Below, piece by piece: positions 7,953-17,864 of a DNA stretch of 64,000 nt (its first letter is position 1; each line of letters starts with the position of its first letter). Under the pieces are notes generated by a model. The model saw only the letters and a program-made list of their open reading frames with translations. It searched no databases and was not told the origin of the DNA. Position numbers and translations under genes: made by a program. The stretch is from Timonella corticicola (GTDB lineage Bacteria; Actinomycetota; Actinomycetes; Actinomycetales; Cellulomonadaceae): NCBI RefSeq assembly GCF_042683685.1, contig NZ_JBHUOP010000004.1, forward strand, positions 62,001-126,000, read 5' to 3'.

Positions 7953-9422
7953 CTAGTCGTCTTTGTCGGACTCGCCCTCGGCCTCCTCAAAGATTGAGGC
8001 GAGAACCGCGTCGATGTCGGACTGGTCGCTGTCCTGCTGGGACTGACGAGTGAAGTATCCTGACGGATCGTCAAGGTCGATCTCGGTGGGGAGAAGGTCT
8101 GGATGGGACCACACCGCATCGCGTCCGGCCTGGCCGCGTTCCGCTTCGATCTTCGCCCACAGGCTCGCTGCGTCACGCGAACGACGGGGACGTAGTTCGA
8201 GTCCCACGAGGGACGCGAAGGTATCCTCCGCCGGACCGCCAGCGGCGCGACGGCGGCGCATCATCTCCCGTAGCGGGATCGCTGCGGGGAGATAGGCGAG
8301 CGCGGACTTTGCGACGGCCTCTTCAACCCAGCCTTCGATGAGTGCCAGGGCAGTTTCCAGCCTCGTGAGCGCGTGCTTTTGCTCGGGTGTGGACTCAATA
8401 GCGAAGACCCCAGAGGACAGTGCTCCCTGCAGGGCCTCGGTGTTGGAGGGGTCGATGTCACGCATTGAGCTTTCGAGTGCACTCATGTCGATCGTGATGC
8501 CGCGGGCGTAACTCTCAACGAGGCCGTAGAGGTGCGCGCGCAGCCACGGCACGTTGGCGAACAGTCGAGCATGCGCGGCCTCACGAAGCGCAAGGAACTG
8601 GCGTACGTCATCGAGGGAAACGTCGAGTCCTTCCGCGAACGCCTCGACATTCGCGGGCACGAGGGCTGTGCCCACCTCCTTTTCGAGTGGCAGGCCGATA
8701 TCGGTGGAGCCAAAGACTGCACGGGAGAGCGTGCCCGCCGCAGTTCCGATCTGCATCCCGAAGACCGCAGAACCGATCTTGTGCATGAGGGAGTCGGGAT
8801 TGAACTGATCGGCGCCGAACAGTCCGGAAAGCTGCGCGGGCAGGCCAGGGATACCGCTTATCTCGAAACCGATCTTGTCGTCCGCGTTATCGCCAAATCC
8901 CTCAGGAAGAGAATCCTTGAGGACTTGGGCAAGCGCCTTGGAGACAGAGTCAGCCACGGGGCTGGCCAACTCCTGCCAGGCTGGCAGAGTCAACTCAACC
9001 CACTGTGCGCGGCTCAACGCCCGCGCGGTCCCGGTGCTGGGCGCGAAGTCGGTTGCCGCATCAAGCCAGAGTTCCGCCACCGACAGTGCCTGACGAACCT
9101 GTCGTTCCTGAGCCGCGGTAACAACCGGATCACCGCCCTGCGCGGCCGCCTGGCGGGCGACATCGTGTGCAATGTTGGGGTTGACCGCTGCATCTCCGGT
9201 GTTCTCGAACATCGAACGCACCTGGTTAAGTAGCGGTTCGAGCGCAGCCGGATCAGCAGGGAAACCGCCGCCGGCGAACTGTGTCGGGTCAATGCCGCGT
9301 TCCCGCATCTGTGCGATTGCCTCGTCCGCCTGGTCACCAAACAGGGACCGCATGATTTCTTCCCACTGTGAAGGGTTTGGATCCGACGGCGTGCCAGATT
9401 CACTTGGAGGATTGTTGCTCAT
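7953..9422 (-). CDS. Zinc-dependent metalloprotease-like DUF2342 protein
   Basis: This 489-residue protein belongs to the actinobacterial DUF2342 family (Rv3195-like). The zincin-like signature appears as REAAHARLFANVPWL near the middle, and a proline-rich N-terminus (MSNNPPSESGTPSDPNP) and an acidic C-terminus flank the domain. The family is annotated as putative hydrolase or metalloprotease, but its substrate is unknown. AGGAG seven bases upstream of the ATG at 9422 fixes the start and excludes a 27-residue extension. It is divergent from an SDR gene with under 90 bases between, so the promoters must be close together. Confidence 0.82.
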   Translation of the reverse strand: MSNNPPSESGTPSDPNPSQWEEIMRSLFGDQADEAIAQMRERGIDPTQFAGGGFPADPAALEPLLNQVRSMFENTGDAAVNPNIAHDVARQAAAQGGDPVVTAAQERQVRQALSVAELWLDAATDFAPSTGTARALSRAQWVELTLPAWQELASPVADSVSKALAQVLKDSLPEGFGDNADDKIGFEISGIPGLPAQLSGLFGADQFNPDSLMHKIGSAVFGMQIGTAAGTLSRAVFGSTDIGLPLEKEVGTALVPANVEAFAEGLDVSLDDVRQFLALREAAHARLFANVPWLRAHLYGLVESYARGITIDMSALESSMRDIDPSNTEALQGALSSGVFAIESTPEQKHALTRLETALALIEGWVEEAVAKSALAYLPAAIPLREMMRRRRAAGGPAEDTFASLVGLELRPRRSRDAASLWAKIEAERGQAGRDAVWSHPDLLPTEIDLDDPSGYFTRQSQQDSDQSDIDAVLASIFEEAEGESDKDD

Positions 9423-9504
9423 AGAGTCTCCTACAGGAAGCAAGTGCGGAAAAGGCTTATCCTCAACCGTAACGACAATATCCAACCTTTGGGGGCCAAA
9501 CACG

Positions 9505-10569
9505 GTGTCACCGGCGTCAGTTCACTCAAAGCGCACGTCTGGTCCACGAGATACCCCGATCATTGCGGTGGTGGGGGATTCTCCAATGGAACGCAACGTG
9601 CGAGAACTGCTGGGCGCGCGCAGGGTTTCGGATCGATCAAAGTCACCAAACCGGTTTGCCAACGCGAAGGCAGTCATCGTTGCGGCGCACCACTGCGATT
9701 TCGCCGCGGTGGTCGGTCGCAACGAATCCTCACGCCGAACCCATTTCGCAGCGCGGGCAGAGAACATCGTTGTCGATGCGATGATCTCGCAGGTACCACA
9801 CCTCGTGGTGGTCTCCACTGCCATGGTCACCGGTACAAGGCCTGGCCGATCCGTCATCCTTGACGACGATCCGCTCGAGCCCCAGCGTGAAGGGTACGTC
9901 GGGGATGTGGTTGCGTTTGAAGAGGCTTTTCACACCGCGATCACAGCACTCCCGCAGGACAAAGCACCGCATGTGACGGTCGTGCGCCCAACCGCAGTCG
10001 TGGGACCGGACATCGACACTCTCGTGACCCGCCACTTTGAAGCACCACGAGTGCTATCGATCCGTGGTGAACACAAACCCTGGCAGTTTGCGCATGTGAA
10101 GGATGTGGCCAGCGCTATAGAGGTTGTTATCCGTGAGCGAATCTATGGCAGCGTCGTGGTCGGTGCGGTCAGACAGGACGAGCACGGAACCCTCATCCCC
10201 GATCAATTGTGCATGCAAGAACTGCTCGCGGTCACAGGGATGCGGGGCATCGAAGTCACCAAAGACATGGCATTCTCGACGGCCCACCGCCTGCACCGGT
10301 TTGGTGTTCTCCCCGCGCCCGCACGCGATCTCGAGATGGCCGTCTACCCATGGTCGGTTAACCCGATCAAACTCGTAGAGCATGGGTGGCGCTCGCAGGT
10401 CTCCTCCGAACAGTGTGCGCAGGAGATCGCCGAACAGGTTCGGGGGCGTATCGGAGTTGCGGGTAGGCGAGTGGGGCACCGTGATGCCGCGGCACTCGGT
10501 GCCGCCGGTGCGGCGGTTGCGCTCCTGTCAACAGCCGCGATTTGGCGCCAGGCTCGGGGACGAAGCTAG
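9505..10569 (+). CDS. NAD-dependent epimerase/dehydratase-like (SDR) protein
   Basis: The 354-residue Rossmann-fold protein has an N-terminal strand PIIAVVGDSPMERNVRELL and the segment VVVSTAMVTG. Later it has VTVVRPTAVVGPD, typical of extended SDRs such as nucleoside-sugar epimerases. The first glycine motif (VVGDSPM) is not the usual GxxGxxG, and a YxxxK catalytic pair is not clear, so it may bind nucleotide without the classical reaction. The C-terminus ends in a short hydrophobic helix and RQARGRS. The GTG at 9505 has GGGGG upstream and avoids overlap with the divergent DUF2342 gene. This SDR commonly stands next to the DUF2342 and PDZ-Lon genes in Micrococcales. Confidence 0.7.
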   Translation: MSPASVHSKRTSGPRDTPIIAVVGDSPMERNVRELLGARRVSDRSKSPNRFANAKAVIVAAHHCDFAAVVGRNESSRRTHFAARAENIVVDAMISQVPHLVVVSTAMVTGTRPGRSVILDDDPLEPQREGYVGDVVAFEEAFHTAITALPQDKAPHVTVVRPTAVVGPDIDTLVTRHFEAPRVLSIRGEHKPWQFAHVKDVASAIEVVIRERIYGSVVVGAVRQDEHGTLIPDQLCMQELLAVTGMRGIEVTKDMAFSTAHRLHRFGVLPAPARDLEMAVYPWSVNPIKLVEHGWRSQVSSEQCAQEIAEQVRGRIGVAGRRVGHRDAAALGAAGAAVALLSTAAIWRQARGRS

Positions 10570-10654
10570 AACTGGACAGTACCCCCAAAAAACTCAGCGG
10601 ACATGCTGAGGCTTAACCGCCTTGTCCCCACTTAACTGATTCGTCGCTAAGTAA

Positions 10655-10727
10655 AACCGATGGGTAGAAAAACGTCCGGGTGTGCTGAAAAGAACCATGC
10701 ACCCGGACCAAAAACAGCCCACTGGCA
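10655..10727. repeat. Dispersed hairpin repeat, copy 1
   Basis: This imperfect inverted repeat belongs to the CGATGGG...CCCATCG family found at six other places here. Inner arms GTCCGGGTG and GCACCCGGAC face each other and outer arms are TGGG/CCCA, with AAAAA runs inside. A TTCGTCGCTAAG motif precedes it at 10641. Confidence 0.6.
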
Positions 10728-10834
10728 TATGCTCTATCAGCCTGACCTACCGGTTGGGGTGTCGTGAAATGTCCATAGTGATTCATCGGTGATGCTTCAG
10801 GTCTTTCACAGGTTTTTAGGCCAGTATTGAATCC

Positions 10835-11983
10835 GTGAATGCTCCTCAAGATCACAACCCATTCGCAGGTGCACAGCCTACGCAGGTTCGTGAACGCTCA
10901 AGCAACCGATCCCGCACGCTGGGTATCTCCTCGATCGTGGTCTTCTTAGTTCTTGCGGGACTGATGATTGTTCCAGCCCCGTATGTCATCAAGAGCCCAG
11001 GGCCGACGCACGATACTCTTGGCTCCGCCAATGCACAGGACCTCATCACCGTGAATGATTCGCAGACCTATGAGGCAACGGGACAGCTGCGTCTCACCAC
11101 AGTCGGTGTCTCGGGTGGTCCTGGATATCCGGTGAACTTCGGCCAGGTTCTGCGCGGCTGGTTCGCAAAAGACTCGGCTGTGCAGCCACGCGAAGCCGTC
11201 TACCCTGAGAACGTCACCCAGGAACAAATCGAGCAGATGAACCAGGCGGAGATGGCGACCTCGCAGGAGCAAGCCACGTATTCGGCCCTGAAATTGCTTG
11301 GATACGACGTCAAGACCCAACTAAACGTATCCATGACGCTGGAGGGCTCACCCTTCGAAGGGCAACTTGAGGAGGGGGATGTTCTATCCACCCTCAACGG
11401 AAGCACTATCACCTCGTATGAAGATCTGATCAGCCTGCTGGACACGATTCCCGCCGGAAGCGATGTCACGCTCGGATACATCGAGGCTGACCAGGTTGAC
11501 AGCGAAAACCCAGAGATCCACGAGATCTCGGCCGCCTCGTCCGCCAACGAGGACGGAACCGGTTCACGTCTCGGCATCGCGCTCAACCTTGACTTCGACT
11601 TCCCCGTTTCGGTGGACATCACGATCGACCGGATTGGCGGTCCGAGCGCCGGAATGATGTTTGCGCTCGGTATGATCGAACGTCTCACCGAGGGAGACCA
11701 AACCAACGGCCAGATCATCGCAGGCACTGGAACAATGGACACGTCCGGTGACGTTGGGTCAATCGGTGGAATCCAGCAGAAGCTCTACGGCGCTGTTCGT
11801 GACGGAGCAACCCACTTCCTTGCTCCAATCGACAACTGCGACGAAGTAATCGGGCATGTACCAGACGGACTGCGGGTGGTTGCTGTCGCCACGCTCGACG
11901 AGGCGTGGGACGCGGTTCAAAAGATCGGCGTGGGCGATGACGAGGACCTTCCAACATGCACCGCTGGGGCAACCCGGCAGTAG
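10835..11983 (+). CDS. PDZ domain-containing Lon-type protease (YlbL family)
   Basis: The 382-residue membrane-anchored serine protease has a short cytoplasmic tail and one transmembrane helix (about residues 30-50). A PDZ domain follows (about 165-220, LEGSPFEGQLEEGDVLSTLNG). The C-terminal Lon proteolytic domain has the catalytic Ser271 in GGPSAGMM and Lys316 in GIQQKLYGA. The protease domain is expected outside the membrane. In Bacillus, YlbL helps control cell division after DNA damage; the role in actinobacteria (Rv3194c-like) is not established. The GTG at 10835 is the only good start, with no strong ribosome site. It lies upstream of UPF0182 as in mycobacteria. Confidence 0.9.
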   Translation: MNAPQDHNPFAGAQPTQVRERSSNRSRTLGISSIVVFLVLAGLMIVPAPYVIKSPGPTHDTLGSANAQDLITVNDSQTYEATGQLRLTTVGVSGGPGYPVNFGQVLRGWFAKDSAVQPREAVYPENVTQEQIEQMNQAEMATSQEQATYSALKLLGYDVKTQLNVSMTLEGSPFEGQLEEGDVLSTLNGSTITSYEDLISLLDTIPAGSDVTLGYIEADQVDSENPEIHEISAASSANEDGTGSRLGIALNLDFDFPVSVDITIDRIGGPSAGMMFALGMIERLTEGDQTNGQIIAGTGTMDTSGDVGSIGGIQQKLYGAVRDGATHFLAPIDNCDEVIGHVPDGLRVVAVATLDEAWDAVQKIGVGDDEDLPTCTAGATRQ

Positions 11984-12186
11984 CCAACCACGCTGGGAGC
12001 TGAGGAGATGTCGCACATATCGGATCGTCGTCAATGTGCATGCGCCTGACGCTGCGAGCAGCGCCCCCCTTTCACCGTGACGCAGTCACGAGCTCGACCA
12101 CGTCGCAGAAAAAGAGGCGAGGCTGCCAGCGCAGGACTCGTCGTCAATCGGAGATCATCCGGCGCAAACCGGTGAATGGACCCCTG
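11984..12186. other. Convergent intergenic region
   Basis: Two copies of the TCGTCGTCAAT motif (about 12026 and 12136) and a small perfect hairpin CGTGAC/GTCACG (12076-12090) lie here. No gene is seen. Confidence 0.5.
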
Positions 12187-12750
12187 CTACGGTTCGAGCG
12201 TCGCGCGCACCGCGCGAATCAAACCGGGTACCAGATCCGCGCCATGTGCCACATCCAAATCGGCATCATTACCGCGTGTGCGCACCGCACACCACGACTC
12301 GCCGCTGCGCATCGTGCCGACCGCCATTCGCACGTCCTCACGATCCGTGTGAGACATGACGTACCGCAATGCGGCCACAGGGTCCTCGGGTAAATCAGCC
12401 TCGGCCGAAGGCGGCAAGATCACGCGCTCAGTCACCACCGCGCATCCCGTCACCGCCGATGGCCACGCAAGTTGAGCCAGAAGCGTCTCAAGTGAATCAG
12501 ACTGCGGTAGATCCTCCTGCTCGACCGATGTCAGATGCTCCGGATCGGCCTGCGCCGCCGCGATGGTCGCCGCTGGCAATTGCTCCGCCAACTCTGGGTC
12601 CGCAGCGAGTGCAGCCTGAGTCGAAATCAACGCGAAAACACGGATTGGACCATCCCAGCCACCACGGGCGACATGGCGCTCAATTTCGGTGACGGCATCA
12701 GCGAGCGCACGCTGACGAGGAGCCAAATCGGAAGCGAGAGGTCGTGTCAT
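12187..12750 (-). CDS. PPA1309-family conserved actinobacterial protein
   Basis: The 187-residue protein of unknown function begins MTRPLASDLAPRQRALADAVTEIERHV. It contains WDGPIRVFALISTQAALAADPELA and ends in GADLVPGLIRAVRATLEP. These blocks are typical of the small PPA1309 family found next to UPF0182 and PDZ-Lon genes in many actinobacteria. The frame is open further upstream to 13092, but that extension overlaps the divergent UPF0182 gene, so I chose the ATG at 12750. No catalytic motif is evident. The acidic, leucine-rich composition suggests a soluble cytoplasmic protein. Confidence 0.75.
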   Translation of the reverse strand: MTRPLASDLAPRQRALADAVTEIERHVARGGWDGPIRVFALISTQAALAADPELAEQLPAATIAAAQADPEHLTSVEQEDLPQSDSLETLLAQLAWPSAVTGCAVVTERVILPPSAEADLPEDPVAALRYVMSHTDREDVRMAVGTMRSGESWCAVRTRGNDADLDVAHGADLVPGLIRAVRATLEP

Positions 12751-12963
12751 GACAACAAGAATGTCACGTTTCACCGGCAAATACCGCATGCCAAAGGCCG
12801 ACGAATGTGAAAGATATGTGGGAACCTTTAGGTATGCCAATGCGTTCAACCTGTGATCATCGAATGTAATGGCCACTGTCAGCGGCCCGCCCCGCGCGAG
12901 CCGAGAGTCGGTGCGTAACCGACTCACCCACCCACACCAGATAAAAAGCGAGGATCTTCCGCC

Positions 12964-15900
12964 GTGTCTTTTGCAGCGCAACCGCGCAGACAAGCGCCAA
13001 GGCCCAACGACGAACGGACCGGAATCAGCCCGGGTGTGATCACACTGATCGCAATCGCGGTTGTGATCGGTCTCGTCCTGCTTGCCGCGCAATTTTGGAC
13101 CGAAGTCCTGTGGTTTACCCAGGCAGGTTTCAGAGACGTCCTCCTCACCCAGTGGGGCACGCGTGCCATCCTGTTCTTTATCGGCTTCCTCATCATGGGC
13201 GTTGTCGTATATGTGAGCCTCCAGGTTGCATACTCAAGGCGGCCAATCTATGCGCCGTCCACCCCCGAACAGGCAACGCTGGATCAGTATCGCGAGGCCA
13301 TTGAGCCGCTTCGTCGCGTGTTGACCTTCGGCATCCCGGTCCTCGTTGGTTTTTTTGCCGGGCTGGCAGCCCAAGCGCAGTGGTCGAACGTCCAGTTGGC
13401 GCTCAACTCCCAAGAGTTTGGAATCACAGACCCAGAACATGGGTTGGATTACTCGTTCTACGTGTTCACCCTGCCCGTGCTGCAGTTCTTTACGAGTTTC
13501 CTGCTCGGCGTCCTGATCATCGCGTTCATCGGTGCGGCCTTCACGCACTACCTGTACGGCGGCATCACCCTCGCACAAAACGGACGCGGTGGCTCAGTGT
13601 CCAAGGTTGCTCGCGTTCAGTTGTCCACAACCGCTGCAATCGGCATGCTGTTACTCGCAGTGAACTACTGGCTCGATCGTTATGCGCTGCTCCTCAAGGA
13701 CGGGGACCGCTTCGACGGTGCAACCTACGCGGACGTCAACGCCGTCATCCCCGCGAAGGCGATCCTCGCAGGAGTAGCAGTTGTCGTCGCAATCTTGATC
13801 ATCGTTTCCGCGGTGATTGGAAACTGGAAGCTTCCGGCCATTGGAATATCCCTGATGATCCTGTCCGCGATCGTCGTGGGCAACGTCTACCCGTGGTTCG
13901 TGCAGCGCTTCCAAGTCACGCCAAACGCGCAGCGCCTTGAGGCCGAGTACATCCAGCGCAACATCGACGCAACTCGATATGCATTCGGTCTCGACGCTAT
14001 CGATACCGTTCCGTACGCGGCCAAAACTGAGGCAGAGGCAAACGCGCTGCGCGCAGATGCCGAAGCAACCGCATCGATCCGTCTGCTCGACCCGAACGTG
14101 GTATCGCCATCGTTCCGTCAACTCCAGCAGAACCGTGGATACTACAACTTCGCCCAGAACCTGTCGGTGGACCGATACACCATCGATGGTGAAAGCCGGG
14201 ACACTGTCATCGCGGTGCGTGAACTTGACCTCGACGGGCTCAGCAACGACCAGCGCAACTGGGTCAACGAGCACACCGTCTACACCCACGGATACGGAGT
14301 CGTTGCCGCCTACGGTAACCAGATCGGGGCCGATGGACGACCAGCCTTCTACGAGGGTTCCATCCCATCCGAGGGTGCGCTCACCAACCTCAGCGAGGAC
14401 GGCTATGAGCCACGTATCTACTTCAGCCCACGAGCACCGCTGTACTCGATCGTTGGGGCCGAAGAAGGTGCAAGCCCAGTCGAACTCGACTACCCGATCG
14501 ATGGTGGAAACGGCCAGGTCAACTACACCTTCCCAACTCAGGAGGTTGAGGTCGGCCCAAGCGTTGGAGGTTTCTGGAACAAGCTGCTCTACGCCATCAA
14601 GTTCCAAGACGAAGAGATCGTCTTCTCGAACAACCTCAACGAGAACTCCCAGATCATCTACGACCGCGACCCAGCCAAGCGCGTGGAGAAGGTAGCGCCA
14701 TTCCTGACTCTCGACAACCGCGTCTACCCAGCGGTTGTCGACGGACGCGTCAAGTGGATCATCGACGGCTACACCACGTCGAACAGTCTGCCGTACTCAA
14801 CCTCGGCGGCACTGGACGAGGCAACCGCAACCGTCACCACCGCCTCTGGAGAGGTCATTCAGGCGCTCCTGCCACAAGAGGTCAACTACATCCGCAACTC
14901 GGTCAAGGCGACCGTCGACGCTTACGACGGTTCAGTGACCCTGTACGCGTGGGATGAGGAAGACCCGGTACTCAAGGCCTGGCAGCAGGTGTTCCCAGAC
15001 GCAGTGCAACCGTTGTCCGAGATATCCGGTGACCTGATGAGCCACATCCGCTACCCAGAGGACATGTTCAAGGTTCAGCGCACGTTGCTCACCAAGTACC
15101 ACGTTGACACCGCAGAAGAGTTCTTCTCCGGTCAAGACTTCTGGAACAACCCAAGCGACCCAGCCGTTCGCACCGAGCGGGCACCAGATCAGCCACCGTA
15201 CTACCAGACGCTACAGATGCCAGGTCAGGAAGAGCCAACGTTCTCTCTGTCCACATCCTTCATCGCCGGTGGTTCTGGTGACCGAAACGTGCTAACCGGT
15301 TACCTCGCCGTGAACGCCGAAGCCGGAAACGAGGCGGGGAAGCCCGATTCCGACTACGGAAAGATGCGACTCCTCGAACTTCCACGAGGATCGATCATCC
15401 CCGGTCCGGGGCAGGTGCAGAACAACTTCGACTCTGACTCGACCATCGCAACCCAGATCGGTCTGCTGCAGAACAACGCCACCGTTGTCCGCGGTAACCT
15501 CCTGACCCTCCCGGTCGGTGGCGGCCTGCTCTACGTCCAGCCGGTCTACGTTGAGGCTCAGCAAGGAACGAGGTTCCCGTTGCTGCGTAAGGTTCTGGTC
15601 GCCTTCGGTAATGAGGTTGAGCTCGCCGACACCCTCGACGAAGCACTCGACCGCGTGTTCAAGGGCAGTTCAGGAGTAGATGCGGGAGACTCCGAGGTCA
15701 AGCCAGACGAGATCGAAACGCCCGTTGATCCGATCGACCCGGTCACGCCGGTGGACCCGACTCCAGAGCCATCGACTGATCCAAGCGTTGAACCAACAGA
15801 GCAGCCGACCACGGAACCTAGCGTGGAGCCTTCCGACGAACCAACGTCAACGCCAGATCCAGACCTGTCACCGCTAGACACGGCGTTGCAGTCTGCGAAG

Positions 15901-16020
15901 AAGGCGATGGAAGACTCGGATGCCGCATTGAAGGACGGTGACTTCGCCCGCTACGGCGAGGCGCAAGAGCGACTTCAAAAGGCAATCGAGGATGCTATAG
16001 CTGCGCAGGGTGGCCTGTGA
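12964..16020 (+). CDS. UPF0182 family integral membrane protein
   Basis: This large protein (1018 residues) has about seven hydrophobic helices in the first 330 residues, followed by a long extracytoplasmic domain. The C-terminus has a Pro/Thr/Glu-rich linker (about 915-965) and then a short helical segment LDTALQSAKKAMEDSDAALKDGDFARYGEAQ. This helical end is seen in other UPF0182 members. The family (Rv3193c-like) has no confirmed function. The GTG at 12964 has GAGG about ten bases upstream. It is divergent from the PPA1309 gene with 213 bases between. It ends just before the first initiator tRNA. Confidence 0.92.
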   Translation: MSFAAQPRRQAPRPNDERTGISPGVITLIAIAVVIGLVLLAAQFWTEVLWFTQAGFRDVLLTQWGTRAILFFIGFLIMGVVVYVSLQVAYSRRPIYAPSTPEQATLDQYREAIEPLRRVLTFGIPVLVGFFAGLAAQAQWSNVQLALNSQEFGITDPEHGLDYSFYVFTLPVLQFFTSFLLGVLIIAFIGAAFTHYLYGGITLAQNGRGGSVSKVARVQLSTTAAIGMLLLAVNYWLDRYALLLKDGDRFDGATYADVNAVIPAKAILAGVAVVVAILIIVSAVIGNWKLPAIGISLMILSAIVVGNVYPWFVQRFQVTPNAQRLEAEYIQRNIDATRYAFGLDAIDTVPYAAKTEAEANALRADAEATASIRLLDPNVVSPSFRQLQQNRGYYNFAQNLSVDRYTIDGESRDTVIAVRELDLDGLSNDQRNWVNEHTVYTHGYGVVAAYGNQIGADGRPAFYEGSIPSEGALTNLSEDGYEPRIYFSPRAPLYSIVGAEEGASPVELDYPIDGGNGQVNYTFPTQEVEVGPSVGGFWNKLLYAIKFQDEEIVFSNNLNENSQIIYDRDPAKRVEKVAPFLTLDNRVYPAVVDGRVKWIIDGYTTSNSLPYSTSAALDEATATVTTASGEVIQALLPQEVNYIRNSVKATVDAYDGSVTLYAWDEEDPVLKAWQQVFPDAVQPLSEISGDLMSHIRYPEDMFKVQRTLLTKYHVDTAEEFFSGQDFWNNPSDPAVRTERAPDQPPYYQTLQMPGQEEPTFSLSTSFIAGGSGDRNVLTGYLAVNAEAGNEAGKPDSDYGKMRLLELPRGSIIPGPGQVQNNFDSDSTIATQIGLLQNNATVVRGNLLTLPVGGGLLYVQPVYVEAQQGTRFPLLRKVLVAFGNEVELADTLDEALDRVFKGSSGVDAGDSEVKPDEIETPVDPIDPVTPVDPTPEPSTDPSVEPTEQPTTEPSVEPSDEPTSTPDPDLSPLDTALQSAKKAMEDSDAALKDGDFARYGEAQERLQKAIEDAIAAQGGL

Positions 16021-16176
16021 GTTAGCCGATGGAAGACGAGGGTGTCAGGTCGGGTGATGGGCCTGGCACCCTCTTTTCTCTGTGACTCCTGTTGTTTGCG
16101 TCACAGGTGCTCCCGGTCACAAAAGCGCATTTCAGGGCGATATTCACACGCGAAGGTATTATAGTTAAAGAGTCGA

Positions 16177-16253
16177 CGCGGGGTGGAGCAGTTCGGTAGC
16201 TCGCTGGGCTCATAACCCAGAGGTCGCAGGTTCAAATCCTGTCCCCGCTACCA
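16177..16253 (+). tRNA. Initiator tRNA-fMet (CAT), copy 1
   Basis: The 77-base cloverleaf includes an encoded CCA. The anticodon loop CTCATAA gives CAU. The anticodon stem has three consecutive G:C pairs (CTGGG/CCCAG) and position 1 C faces T72, unpaired. Both features mark an initiator tRNA. The T arm reads GCAGGTTCAAATCCTGT. Confidence 0.95.
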
Positions 16254-16260
16254 CTTGAAG

Positions 16261-16294
16261 ACGCCGGACATCATTTATGATGTCCGGCGTTTTT
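16261..16294 (+). terminator. tRNA terminator, copy 1
   Basis: Perfect 13-base arms ACGCCGGACATCA/TGATGTCCGGCGT enclose a TTTA loop, followed by TTTT. It lies eight bases after the tRNA end. Confidence 0.9.
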
Positions 16295-16386
16295 GTCGTA
16301 TCCGCATGCTGTAGGACGCTGCTCTGACAGTGGCTGGAGGTTTCTAGGGATGGTCTTGGTTGGTGTTGGGTTAGCGGCCAAGATGT

Positions 16387-16453
16387 CGATGGGGTGGTTT
16401 TGATCCGGGTACTTGGTTTTTGTGTGTGTATCTGGACGAATTGTGTCCCATCG
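16387..16453. repeat. Dispersed hairpin repeat, copy 2 (degenerate)
   Basis: The outer arms CGATGGG/CCCATCG match the family; inner arms ATCCGGGTAC/GTATCTGGAC are imperfect. TTGGCGACGAG follows at 16461. Confidence 0.6.
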
Positions 16454-16668
16454 GTTTGGCTTGGCGACGAGTCGGGCGCTGCCAGCGTCCCACACCCTCT
16501 CAGGTGTTCTTTAGTGCGAAAGCGTGAACGAACCGGTGGCAAAGATCAAAAATGACGGGCTCGGCTCGCCGTGACCTTTGGTTTACTTACTTTGCGCAAC
16601 TTAAAGGCACAATAGAGGAAACACTAGTTAGCGCACCTGCGCATCACGGATGACGGAACATAACCAGT

Positions 16669-17679
16669 ATGAGCAACGCAACCGGTGCGGACACCACCGC
16701 GCCCAACACACTGACCGACGGAACGCTCGGCACCCTCCCAACCAAAATCCTCACCCATGGAGCATCTGGTTCCAGTATCGAGGTCACGGTCAAGGGCGCG
16801 ACGCCGCTTACCTGGAAGGCGCCATTCAGAGGCGAGTTGGGCGACTTCCTTGCGGGCTTTGTGTCCGAGGAGGACTTCCTTGGACAGGGCGGTATGCGCG
16901 GCTCACTGCTCTTTCCGTTCGCCAACCGTCTGCACGACAACAGGTACACGTGGGACGGCGTCACCTACGATGTGCCGAAGCAGTGGGATGCCGACCCCGA
17001 GGTCATTCACGGGTTTGTCCGCTTGAACGACTGGGACCTCGAATCGGCGGAACTTGATAGCCCAGACCACGCTGCTATCACCTTTGCGTATGCGATTCGT
17101 CAGGGCGAGTACGAGTGGTACCCCTTCGACCTCGATGTGCGGGTGCGTTATGTGCTCACCGCAACCGAGTTCAACGTCGAATTCTCCTACACCAACGTTG
17201 GTGGCACCGATGCTCCAGCAGGGTTCGGTTGGCACCCATATTTCCGGGTCCCGGGCCATGAGACCTTTGACGATCTCCGCCTGCGGATCCCCGGACGCAC
17301 GCGTGTCCTCATGGACGAGAAACTCGTTCCACTTCCAGGTGAGGCAGCTTACGAACGCCGCGAAGACGATCTGATTCATGAGCCACTAGCTGGCGTCGAC
17401 TATGATGACGCGTGGGCAGATCTGGTTCCTGACTCCGATGGTTTGATCCGTACCACGCTCACTGAGCCGGACACCGGTGCGGGTGTCGCCATGTGGCAGG
17501 ATCGAGGAACCGTTCTGATCTATACCGGTGGTTCGTACCCGGTTCCGCGCGGTTCCATTGCGATTGAACCGGTCGAATCCACGACCGACGCGTTCAATCG
17601 TCCAGACCGCGATGCCGAGGTTCGCCTTGCACCGAGTGCCACACGCACCTTTAGGTTTGGCGGCACTGTTCTAGAGTAA
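16669..17679 (+). CDS. Aldose 1-epimerase family protein (galactose mutarotase-like)
   Basis: This 336-residue beta-sandwich enzyme probably interconverts alpha and beta anomers of an aldose or hexose phosphate. The motifs are FPFANRLHDNRYTWDG (substrate Arg), VIHGFVR (catalytic-type His), GFGWHPYFR (second His), and SIAIEPVESTTDAFN, which carries the catalytic Glu of the family. The C-terminal FRFGG strand completes the fold. The ATG at 16669 gives family-typical length; the ribosome site is weak. The gene sits alone between the two tRNA-fMet repeats, so homologous recombination between the repeats would delete it. A rho-independent terminator follows at 17740. Confidence 0.88.
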   Translation: MSNATGADTTAPNTLTDGTLGTLPTKILTHGASGSSIEVTVKGATPLTWKAPFRGELGDFLAGFVSEEDFLGQGGMRGSLLFPFANRLHDNRYTWDGVTYDVPKQWDADPEVIHGFVRLNDWDLESAELDSPDHAAITFAYAIRQGEYEWYPFDLDVRVRYVLTATEFNVEFSYTNVGGTDAPAGFGWHPYFRVPGHETFDDLRLRIPGRTRVLMDEKLVPLPGEAAYERREDDLIHEPLAGVDYDDAWADLVPDSDGLIRTTLTEPDTGAGVAMWQDRGTVLIYTGGSYPVPRGSIAIEPVESTTDAFNRPDRDAEVRLAPSATRTFRFGGTVLE

Positions 17680-17739
17680 TTGATCTGACGGATCGCGGTG
17701 AACGCTGGTTTGCGCGTCTGGATGTAAGCATTGTCGTGA

Positions 17740-17780
17740 TGGCTCGGTGGAACGGGATTCCGCCGAGCCACACTTGTTTT
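17740..17780 (+). terminator. Terminator after aldose epimerase
   Basis: Arms TGGCTCGG and CCGAGCCA (17740-17770), with extra inner pairing, are followed by TTGTTTT. Confidence 0.75.
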
Positions 17781-17864
17781 AGCAGGTGAGAGGCTTTGGA
17801 GATGCTTGTCACAGGGAATTCAATTGTTTTTCCTGCTCCCGCCTGCGTATGCTAGATGAGTCGA

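Larger units (their letters stand above)
16170..16471. repeat. 302-bp direct repeat, copy A (tRNA-fMet plus downstream)
   Basis: The segment from GAGTCGACGCGG to TTGGCGACGAG is repeated at 17858-18159 with the same length and, by eye, the same sequence. It covers the tRNA, its terminator and a degenerate hairpin repeat. Confidence 0.9.

Noticed and set aside
13651..14607. 318-codon frame opposite the UPF0182 gene
   Set aside because: It is a shadow of the coding strand; the UPF0182 frame has clear family features and this one has none.
16210..16542. Minus-strand frame across the first tRNA-fMet
   Set aside because: It reads the tRNA in antisense and gives the well-known false protein ending GTGFEPATSGL; the same frame appears over the second tRNA copy.
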